A DNA stretch of 21,616 bases from CAYXXZ01 sp964469165 (GTDB taxonomy: Bacteria; Pseudomonadota; Gammaproteobacteria; Pseudomonadales; Porticoccaceae): assembly GCA_964469165.1 (NCBI GenBank), contig CAYXXZ010000051.1, forward strand, positions 1-21,616. Reading direction: 5' to 3'. The notes below the pieces were generated by a model. It was not told the DNA's origin. It was given only the letters and a program-made list of their open reading frames with translations, and made no database searches. Shown piece by piece: positions 1 through 5,546 of the stretch. Each line of letters begins with the position of its first letter. Position 1 is the first letter of the stretch. A program made the translations under genes and the position numbers.

Positions 1-416
1 GCATGGTGATCCGCTCGGTGAGCGCCAGCCCCATGGACGGCATTGTGCTGCCCGCCAAAGGCTGCGCACCGCTGTCGCCACTGGTGATCAAGGCCAGCGC
101 CGGCACTCTGTTCAAGTGTCGGATACTGCGCTGCGAGCGCCTCGCCGACGTCCTCCGGGACTTCGCGGCGGCGGAGGCCGACATCTGCATGTTGAGCGGC
201 GCCGCAAGTACCACCATCGCCAGCTACCGGCCAGCAGGACGCGCTGTCTATGTCCTGGGCAATGAAACGGACGGGGTGAGTGCCGAGGTGGAGAAGCTGG
301 CGACACGCAAGCTGCGCATTCCCATGAGCAATGGTGTGGAATCACTCAATGTCGCGGTCACCGCGGCGCTGATCGCGTTTCGGGATGTTGTCGCGGCACC
401 TTGCGTGGAGCACTAG
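1..416 (+). CDS. SpoU/TrmH-family RNA 2'-O-methyltransferase, C-terminal part (5' end outside window)
   Basis: This is the C-terminal half of a SAM-dependent tRNA or rRNA ribose methyltransferase with the SPOUT (trefoil-knot) fold. The first readable residues, MVIRSVSAS, fit the end of SpoU motif 1 (NxGxxxR), so the methionine at base 3 is inside a domain and is not the start. Motif 2 is visible as VLGNETDGVS, where the family binds the SAM cofactor. Motif 3 follows as IPMSNGVESLNVAVTAALIAF, with the conserved N-x-x-S-L-N-V core. The target RNA (TrmH-, TrmL- or RlmB-like) cannot be told from this fragment. It ends at a TAG, and a GC-rich hairpin lies about 30 nt further on. The next gene is an unrelated iron regulator, so this looks like the last gene of its unit. 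Confidence 0.9.
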   Translation, partial: MVIRSVSASPMDGIVLPAKGCAPLSPLVIKASAGTLFKCRILRCERLADVLRDFAAAEADICMLSGAASTTIASYRPAGRAVYVLGNETDGVSAEVEKLATRKLRIPMSNGVESLNVAVTAALIAFRDVVAAPCVEH

Positions 417-446
417 GGCGTGCGCGTTCTGCTCCCCTCTCCCTAA

Positions 447-509
447 CCCTCTCCCCAGAGGGGCGAGGGGACTGATCGTACACGGTCGACGCTTAACTGG
501 CTGGCATTA
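447..509 (+). repeat. GC-rich hairpin repeat, copy 1
   Basis: The first 36 bases (447-482) recur exactly at 2422-2457. The similarity continues, with one 3-base gap and a few changes, to 509 and 2481. The unit begins with a stem-loop: CCCTC-T-CCCC, loop AGA, GGGG-C-GAGGG. It then runs through ACTGATCGTACA and a TTAACTG-CTG-CATTA tail. No T-run follows the hairpin, so it is not a classical Rho-independent terminator, although it may block or mark the 3' end of the methyltransferase transcript. It resembles the dispersed CCCTCTCCC-type intergenic repeats of many gammaproteobacteria, a judgement made from memory. Confidence 0.75.
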
Positions 510-689
510 ACGTTTCACGTGGGTGTCCACGGCAACGGCGGCACACTTGCCACGTAACGAGGCGCGGGTGGGACAACGGTATGAACCGCTTCGGATCTTG
601 CGTGAAACGTGAAACTCAGAAACCCTGCGAGACCGTGAGCAGATCAGCGCTGCAACCGCCCCTGAAATCCCGGCCACCGATCAAACAGT

Positions 690-718
690 TTGCTCCCCCA
701 TCACACGGCCCCTATAAT
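690..718 (+). promoter_or_regulatory. Sigma-70 promoter of the FecI-like gene
   Basis: A perfect -10 hexamer TATAAT sits at 713-718. It is preceded at exactly 17 bases by a partial -35, TTGCTC, at 690-695. Transcription would start near base 725, about 48 bases before the GTG chosen as the sigma factor start. The same -10 lies inside a Fur-box match, as expected of an iron-starvation sigma gene. Confidence 0.65.
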
Positions 719-731
719 GCGAACCATTCTC
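713..731 (+). promoter_or_regulatory. Putative Fur box overlapping the -10
   Basis: Compared by eye with the classical 19-base Fur consensus GATAATGATAATCATTATC, this site matches at 14 of 19 positions, including ATAATG on the left and CATT.TC on the right. It covers the -10 element and the presumed start point, the position at which Fur-Fe(II) would block RNA polymerase. Repression in iron-replete cells is an inference from the match, its position and the nature of the gene. Confidence 0.6.
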
Positions 732-772
732 ATTCACCGACAACGCCGGCTATCGGGCACAGCGAGGGTATC

Positions 773-1291
773 GTGGCCATTGACGAGCCTGTGCTCAAAC
801 AACAGATCGAAGTGCTCTATCAGCATCACCACAACTGGCTGTGGCGCTGGCTGGGCAAACGGCTCGGCGACCCCCACCAGGCCGCCGATCTCGCTCATGA
901 TACCTTCATGCGCCTGCTCGCACGGGAAGAAGCGCTGGCCATTCAGGAGCCGCGCCCCTTCCTCGCCACCGTGGCACGCCGTGTGCTCGCCAACCATTGG
1001 CGCCGCCAGCAGCTGGAACGGGCCTACCTCGAAGCTCTCGCCCAGATACCCGAGGCGTTGGCGCCGTCCGAGGAAACCCGCGCCATCCTCTTCGAAACCC
1101 TGGTGGAAATCGACCAGCGGCTCGATGGCCTGCCGGTGCCCGTGCGCCGCGCATTTCTGATGACCCAGCTCGACGGCATGAACCACGCCCAGGTGGCGGC
1201 GGCCCTGGGTATCTCCGTCACCACCGTCAAGCGCTATCTGACCAAGGCCGCCCGGCACTGCTACTTTCCGGACGTGCTGCCGACGCCATGA
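773..1291 (+). CDS. FecI-like iron-starvation ECF sigma factor
   Basis: This is an RNA polymerase sigma factor of the ECF group that would direct transcription of the downstream receptor gene when released by FecR. From the GTG at 773 it is 172 residues, the usual FecI length. The sigma-2 region includes DPHQAADLAHDTFMRLL (about 33-49) and RPFLATVARRVLANHWRR (about 61-78). Sigma-4 has ALGISVTTVKRYLTKA (about 144-159) as its helix-turn-helix. The frame is open back to an ATG at 581, but the extra 64 residues are low in family likeness and lie upstream of the promoter start point. GAGGG at 764-768 precedes the GTG. The stop overlaps the anti-sigma ATG (ATGA), so the two are translationally coupled. 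The precise subfamily is not resolved. Confidence 0.88.
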   Translation: MAIDEPVLKQQIEVLYQHHHNWLWRWLGKRLGDPHQAADLAHDTFMRLLAREEALAIQEPRPFLATVARRVLANHWRRQQLERAYLEALAQIPEALAPSEETRAILFETLVEIDQRLDGLPVPVRRAFLMTQLDGMNHAQVAAALGISVTTVKRYLTKAARHCYFPDVLPTP

Positions 1292-2280
1292 CCATTCGCC
1301 GCGACCCGCCCATTCCACCCCAGGCCGCCCAGAGCGCCATCGAATGGCTGGTGGACCTGCGCGCCGAGCATGTCGCGCCCGACACCCTCGACGCCTGGCG
1401 GCGCTGGCGCGCCGCGCACCCGGACCACGAGCGCGCCTGGCAGCGCATCGAAAGCATCAACGGCAAGCTCGGCCACCTCGCCACGCCGGTCAATGCCGCC
1501 CTTGCCCGGGCCACCCTCAGCGCACCGGCCTCGCCCCGGCGCCGCCAGATCATCGCCGGGCTCGCGGCCCTGCTGTTCGCGGGGGGCACGGGGTGGCACC
1601 TGTACCGGGATGAACCCTGGCGCGCCTGGAACGCCGACCAGCGCACCGCCAGCGGCGAGCGCCGCCGCATCCAGCTCGATGACGGCACCACCGTGACCAT
1701 GAACAGTGGCAGCGCACTCAACCTGGCCTACAGCGCCACCGAGCGGCGCCTGCGCCTGCTTGCCGGTGAAGTGCTGATCACCACCGCCAGCGACGCGGCG
1801 AACCGGCCCTTTGTGGTGGACACCGCACAGGGCGAGGCACTGGCGCTGGGCACCCGCTATACCGTGCGCCAGCTCAGCGGCGCCACGGACGTGGCGGTCT
1901 TCGAGGGCAGCGTGCGCATCACCCCGCGCAATGCACCCGCCCTGCCCCTGCTGCTTCAGGCCGGGCAGCAAACCCGCTTCAGCGCCGACACCCCCGGCCA
2001 GCCCGCGGCGGCAGACCCGGACAACGCCGCCTGGAGCGACGGTTTCATCATCGCCAAGGGCTTGCGACTGGACGATTTTCTCGCCGAACTCAACCGCCAC
2101 AGCCGCCGCCCCCTCGGTTGCGATCCGGCGGTGGCGCACCTGCGCGTGTCCGGCACCTATCCGCTGGACGACGTCGACAAGATACTGGACACCCTGGCCG
2201 CCACCCTGTCGCTGCGGGTGGAAACCCTGACCCGCTTCTGGGAACCCTGGACGGAGCGGGTCAACCTGGCGCTCCGTTGA
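1288..2280 (+). CDS. FecR-like anti-sigma factor / signal transducer
   Basis: This inner-membrane regulator would hold the sigma factor in the cytoplasm and read the receptor's signalling domain in the periplasm. It has 330 residues. The cytoplasmic N-terminal domain (about 12-65) carries the typical AIEWLVDLRAE and W-RRWRAAHPDHERAWQ motifs. One membrane helix spans about 87-105. The FecR domain lies at about 120-230, with IQLDDGTTVTMNSGSAL, LLAGEV and VFEGSVRI. A C-terminal STN-like region (about 258-310) contains LRLDDFLAELNRHSRRPL. The helix is preceded by PRRRQII, which resembles a twin-arginine motif; Tat insertion has been reported for E. coli FecR, so the same is possible here. The ATG overlaps the sigma stop by 4 bases. 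The coding sequence is very GC-rich and of one composition throughout. Confidence 0.92.
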   Translation: MTIRRDPPIPPQAAQSAIEWLVDLRAEHVAPDTLDAWRRWRAAHPDHERAWQRIESINGKLGHLATPVNAALARATLSAPASPRRRQIIAGLAALLFAGGTGWHLYRDEPWRAWNADQRTASGERRRIQLDDGTTVTMNSGSALNLAYSATERRLRLLAGEVLITTASDAANRPFVVDTAQGEALALGTRYTVRQLSGATDVAVFEGSVRITPRNAPALPLLLQAGQQTRFSADTPGQPAAADPDNAAWSDGFIIAKGLRLDDFLAELNRHSRRPLGCDPAVAHLRVSGTYPLDDVDKILDTLAATLSLRVETLTRFWEPWTERVNLALR

Positions 2281-2341
2281 CATCGACGGCCCCGGTAAAA
2301 ATTACGCGCGAGGTGGTTGGATAAGGCCATGCGCGTTCGAC

Positions 2342-2369
2342 GCCCCTCTCCCGTTTACGGGAGAGGGGC
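2342..2369 (+). repeat. Perfect hairpin after the anti-sigma gene
   Basis: Twelve bases, GCCCCTCTCCCG, pair perfectly with CGGGAGAGGGGC across a TTTA loop. The hairpin lies 61 bases after the FecR stop and is followed by GGGGGAGAGGG rather than a T-run. It belongs to the same CCCTCTCCC repeat type as the copies at 447 and 2422, in the opposite orientation to the copy at 2422. It could slow transcription or protect the 3' end of the sigma/anti-sigma message. Confidence 0.7.
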
Positions 2370-2421
2370 TGGGGGAGAGGGCCGAAATACCGCGAAACTG
2401 CCAGTCTCCCCTCCCCCTCGC

Positions 2422-2481
2422 CCCTCTCCCCAGAGGGGCGAGGGGACTGATCGTACATGGACACTTAACTGACTGACATTA
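2422..2481 (+). repeat. GC-rich hairpin repeat, copy 2
   Basis: This is the second copy of the unit at 447-509. Bases 2422-2457 are identical to 447-482, and the TTAACTG-CTG-CATTA tail is kept with a 3-base deletion and single changes. It ends 82 bases before the receptor ATG. The two copies therefore lie outside the sigma/anti-sigma pair, one on each side, in direct orientation. Confidence 0.75.
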
Positions 2482-2514
2482 GCAGGGTGGTCCGTTTTCG
2501 ATTTTCGCGTGACC

Positions 2515-2541
2515 TTGAAGATGAAAGCACTTCATCTTCAA
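2515..2541 (+). promoter_or_regulatory. Perfect palindrome in the receptor leader
   Basis: TTGAAGATGAA (2515-2525) is followed by a five-base AGCAC spacer and its exact complement TTCATCTTCAA (2531-2541). It ends 22 bases before the receptor ATG, and no T-run follows, so it does not look like a terminator. It could be a protein operator or an RNA hairpin close to the ribosome binding site. No convincing FecI-type promoter was identified by eye in this gap. Confidence 0.6.
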
Positions 2542-2563
2542 CCACCACAGCGAAGGATCACAA

Positions 2564-5035
2564 ATGTCCCACAAACCATGCCGGATGCGGCACCTCTCCC
2601 GTCCCCTTGTTCGCGGCACACTGGCCTGCGCCATCGCCCACGCCCTTTTCGGTGCCGCCGCCACCCTGCCACTGCTTGCCGCGCCCAACGCGCAGGCGCA
2701 GACCGCTCAGGAGCAACAGGCGCGCCACTACGACATTCCCGCCGGCCCCCTCGAAGACGCGCTCAACCGCTTCGGCAAAGAGGCTGGCATCATGCTCTCC
2801 TTTGCCACGGAAGCCACCCAGGGCTTGCAAAGCGGCAGTTTGAAAGGCAGCTATACGGTACAAGCGGGGCTCGACACGCTGCTGGCCGGCAGCGGCCTGC
2901 GCGCGGAATCGCAGGCCAATGGCGGTTATACCCTCGTCAAAATACCTGAAGGCACTTCGGTGCTGCCGACTGTGCGGGTGCGGGATCTGATGCTTGACAC
3001 TACAACTGAAGGTACCGGCAGCTATGCGGCGCGGGGCGCCAGCATTATGAAAGGTGCCGAGTTACTCAAGGAAATCCCTCAGTCTGTTTCCGTAATAACC
3101 CGGCAGCGCATTGAAGATCAGAACTTGACCAGCGTCCGCAGTGCTATGGAACAAGCTCCGGGTATTTATGTGAGTAAATACTACAGCACTTATGGCGCTG
3201 GCAACAATTCCGCACGCTTTTACTCACGTGGATTTGAACTAAATAATTACATGGTAGATGGTGTTACCAGTAACTCCAGCGATCCTAATTATTTAAACAG
3301 TGGTTTGGCAGGTAGCTCAGCAATCTACGATCGCGTAGAAATATTGCGTGGCGCCGCTGGCTTACTGGTAGGCAATGGCAACCCCGGCGGCACCGTCAAC
3401 CTGGTGCGTAAACGTCCAACCAAGGACTTCCAGCAAATCTATACCCTCAGCGCCGGCTCCTGGAATAACCATACTGGTCAAGCAGATATTTCCGGCTCCT
3501 TGATTAACTCAGGCGAACTGCGTGGCCGCATGGTTGTTGCATATAATAGAAGCGACCGCTTTTGGGATCACACCGAATCAGAATCTCCGCTACTCTATGG
3601 CATTATCGAAGCCGATCTATCCTCAGCCACCCGTATTTCTCTAGGCATACGTCATGAGAAATACAATGAAAATGCGCCAAAACAAGGAAGTTTTTTTGAT
3701 ATTCCATCGTACACTCCTGGCAAAAAAGACAATTACAGTCCGACCTGGGGCTACGCAGACTCAGAAAATAAAGAAGTATTCCTCAACCTGAATCATGAGT
3801 TCAATGAAAGATGGAGTCTGGCTCTGGCATCGTCTTACATAAAAGAGGAATTCGAGGCTGCGATGCCCATTACCTTCGGGGTCCGCAGCAATCTACTTGC
3901 CAGGAAATACGATAACAAAACCTACAGCATTGATACTAACTTATTAGGCGCGCTCGACATCTTTGGCCGGGAGCACAAGGTTACTTTGGGATTAAATGCC
4001 AGCAATCAGTATAGGGATTTCTGGACTTTATTTTCAAGCAGTCTTACCAATATAAGTCAGCTCAACAATTGGGACTGGCCTTACGACCAATTTGCGAGAG
4101 ACCATATTAACTCAGCGTTTTCCGACACCCCCTCTCAGTACGATTTAAAATCCCATGGTGCCTTCGCAAAGCTGGACTTCAAGCTGACGGAAAATTTAAC
4201 AGTCATCATTGGTGGCCGTACTTCTTGGTATGATTACGAATATACTCATCAAGACGGCAGTTATCGACCCACAGGCAGCGGCCATGTTAGTAACGAGTTC
4301 ACCCCTTATGCAGCTTTTATCTATTCGCTAACACCAGAGTGGTCTGCTTATATAAGCTATGCCGACATCTTTAACCCGCAGTGGGGAATGTATACCCGTA
4401 GCGGCAGCTTGATAGACCATGAAAAAGGCAGGAATTATGAGGCCGGCATCAAGGGTGAGCTTTTCGATGGACGCCTGAATACCAGCTTTGCCATTTATCA
4501 AGCTGACAGAGAAAACACTGCACGTATGGAGGCCCCTCCTTATAACAGCGCCTGCCCCGGAAACCCTACTGGTGGAGCTTGCTATGTTGCTACAGGACAA
4601 ACCCGCACCCAAGGTTTTGATGTAGAGATCAATGGTGAAGTGCTACCAGGCTGGCAAATCGGTGCAGGCTACACCTATACCGACTCTGAAATTCGCAAGG
4701 CAGATTACAATCAAGGATTTTCGCCAACCCATACGCCCGAGCATATGCTGAAGGTTTTCAGCTCTTACGCATTAAACGAAAAACTAACACTTGGTGGTGG
4801 CGTACAAATTCAGAGTGAAGAAAAAGAACTACAGGCTAATTGGGCGCTCTCACCACAAAGCGGCTATGCACTTTATAGTGCATTCGGGCGATACAAAATA
4901 AACAAAAACATTGACGCCAGCCTTAACATAAACAACATTTTCGATAAAAAGTACTGGTCCAGTGGCTCCGCCATTTACAGGAACCAATATGGCGAACCAC
5001 GAAGCTATATGCTGACACTGCGGGCAAGATTCTAG
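2564..5035 (+). CDS. TonB-dependent siderophore receptor with STN signalling domain
   Basis: This outer-membrane ferric-siderophore transporter is of the FpvA/FhuE type (823 residues). GAAGGA six bases upstream supports the ATG at 2564. A signal peptide occupies about 1-46, ending ANAQAQ-like at NAQAQ. The STN domain (about 55-125) contains YDIPAGPLEDALNRFGKEAG and LDTLLAGSGLRAE. A possible TonB box lies near VLPTVRVR (133-140). The plug (about 165-285) has IPQSVSVITRQRIEDQ and VEILRGAAGLLVGNGNPGG. The barrel ends in the expected aromatic residue (LTLRARF), and two cysteines near 665-673 fit a loop disulfide. The STN domain means it signals to FecR, and sigma and anti-sigma lie just upstream. 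Composition drops sharply after the STN part: 42 of 60 bases are G/C at 2701-2760, but only 20 of 60 at 3241-3300. The ligand cannot be named. Confidence 0.93.
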   Translation: MSHKPCRMRHLSRPLVRGTLACAIAHALFGAAATLPLLAAPNAQAQTAQEQQARHYDIPAGPLEDALNRFGKEAGIMLSFATEATQGLQSGSLKGSYTVQAGLDTLLAGSGLRAESQANGGYTLVKIPEGTSVLPTVRVRDLMLDTTTEGTGSYAARGASIMKGAELLKEIPQSVSVITRQRIEDQNLTSVRSAMEQAPGIYVSKYYSTYGAGNNSARFYSRGFELNNYMVDGVTSNSSDPNYLNSGLAGSSAIYDRVEILRGAAGLLVGNGNPGGTVNLVRKRPTKDFQQIYTLSAGSWNNHTGQADISGSLINSGELRGRMVVAYNRSDRFWDHTESESPLLYGIIEADLSSATRISLGIRHEKYNENAPKQGSFFDIPSYTPGKKDNYSPTWGYADSENKEVFLNLNHEFNERWSLALASSYIKEEFEAAMPITFGVRSNLLARKYDNKTYSIDTNLLGALDIFGREHKVTLGLNASNQYRDFWTLFSSSLTNISQLNNWDWPYDQFARDHINSAFSDTPSQYDLKSHGAFAKLDFKLTENLTVIIGGRTSWYDYEYTHQDGSYRPTGSGHVSNEFTPYAAFIYSLTPEWSAYISYADIFNPQWGMYTRSGSLIDHEKGRNYEAGIKGELFDGRLNTSFAIYQADRENTARMEAPPYNSACPGNPTGGACYVATGQTRTQGFDVEINGEVLPGWQIGAGYTYTDSEIRKADYNQGFSPTHTPEHMLKVFSSYALNEKLTLGGGVQIQSEEKELQANWALSPQSGYALYSAFGRYKINKNIDASLNINNIFDKKYWSSGSAIYRNQYGEPRSYMLTLRARF

Positions 5036-5062
5036 CGGCCCGCAGATTGGGTTAATACCCGA

Positions 5063-5101
5063 GGGGTCAGAGTAAAAACCTTCTGCTTTTACTCTGACCC
5101 C
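5063..5101. repeat. GGGGTCAGAGTAAA palindrome, copy 1
   Basis: GGGGTCAGAGTAAAA (5063-5077) and its exact complement (5087-5101) form a 15-base stem around the loop ACCTTCTGC. It lies 27 bases after the receptor stop, between convergent genes, so it could end transcripts from both sides. A nearly identical copy lies at 5264-5302. From memory, similar GGGGTCAGAGT palindromes are dispersed repeats in several proteobacteria and have been linked to REP-type (Y1/IS200-like) transposases. No such transposase is present here. Confidence 0.75.
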
Positions 5102-5141
5102 GCTGACCCCGTACGTGCCGTACGTGGTGACGACGCGCTCA

Positions 5142-5258
5142 GCTTTCATCGGCCAGCAGGCGGTTCAGTTCGTCTTCGGTCAGCCCTTGTGCGGCGGCGC
5201 TCTGGGCGGTCTGTTCCAGAGTGTGGGTGCCTCCTTGGGGGGAATGGTTGTATTTTAG
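5142..5258 (-). pseudogene. Start-less gene remnant between the two palindromes
   Basis: On the minus strand, a 39-codon open frame runs from an upstream TGA (5259-5261) to a TGA at 5139-5141. It has no ATG, GTG or TTG. The C-terminal residues, TAQSAAAQGLTEDELNRLLA followed by DES, look like the helical end of a real small protein and are unlike noise. An AAGGAGG sequence (5230-5236, minus) is present, but only a CTG follows it, about 10 bases on. The likeliest reading is the 3' end of a small gene, perhaps antitoxin-like, whose beginning was lost. The family is not recognised. Confidence 0.35.
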
Positions 5259-5263
5259 TCAGG

Positions 5264-5302
5264 GGGGTCAGAGTAAAGACCTTCTGTTTTTACTCTGACC
5301 CC
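5264..5302. repeat. GGGGTCAGAGTAAA palindrome, copy 2
   Basis: GGGGTCAGAGTAAA (5264-5277) pairs with TTTACTCTGACCCC (5289-5302), and one more G-U pair is possible. It keeps the ACCTTCTG-type centre of copy 1 as GACCTTCTGTT. It lies 21 bases beyond the stop of the small membrane protein gene, which reads towards it. Confidence 0.75.
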
Positions 5303-5323
5303 GCACGTGTTTCAACCTGCGCG

Positions 5324-5542
5324 CTACATACCGTCACGCCATTTGCGCCACAGGATCAACAGCAGCGCCGCGCCGACGGCGACCACCATCATGGCGCCGA
5401 GAAAAACGAAAATGGCGCCCAAGGCCTCCCAGAGGGTCTCGGGCGCAACACCCCAGACTTTCACCATGCCGACCAGGAACGCCACACAGGTCATCATGAT
5501 GAGAGCGAACGTAAAACGTCTTCCCGACTTCGATTTCCTCAC
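5324..5542 (-). CDS. Small two-helix membrane protein downstream of ligA
   Basis: This is a 72-residue protein of unknown function. The start chosen is a GTG at 5540-5542, because AGGAG sits seven bases before it and it begins just after the ligA stop (5547). A longer frame from 5608 would overlap ligA and is not preferred. Residues 1-10 are basic (RKSKSGRRF). Two hydrophobic helices follow at about 11-31 and 40-65, and the end is again basic (WRKWRDGM), suggesting both termini are cytoplasmic. It is probably the last gene of a zipA-ligA transcript. I do not recognise the family. Confidence 0.65.
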   Translation of the reverse strand: MRKSKSGRRFTFALIMMTCVAFLVGMVKVWGVAPETLWEALGAIFVFLGAMMVVAVGAALLLILWRKWRDGM

Positions 5543-5546
5543 CCCG

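Larger units (their letters stand above)
417..772. other. Intergenic region upstream of the sigma factor gene
   Basis: This 356-base gap holds repeat copy 1 (447-509) and the Fur-regulated promoter (690-731). Between them, 510-689 shows only a weak 9-base inverted repeat (CGTTTCACG at 511-519, CGTGAAACG at 601-609) and a short tandem GTGAAAC. An open frame runs through from 581 in the sigma frame but is probably untranslated, because the promoter lies inside it. Confidence 0.6.

Noticed and set aside
511..609. CGTTTCACG / CGTGAAACG inverted repeat upstream of the sigma gene
   Set aside because: It is only 9 bases with 81 bases between the arms and no link to a promoter element, so it could be chance.
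581..772. In-frame N-terminal extension of the sigma factor from an ATG at 581
   Set aside because: The likely transcription start near 725 lies inside it, the residues do not look like a sigma domain, and the GTG at 773 gives the normal FecI length.
1261..2283. 340-codon open frame opposite fecR
   Set aside because: It is a codon-composition shadow in very GC-rich DNA. It has no recognisable domain, and the plus-strand protein is clearly FecR.
5036..5323. Possible CRISPR-like or transposon array because of repeated palindromes
   Set aside because: There are only two units, each palindromic, with no regular spacers, no cas genes and no transposase.
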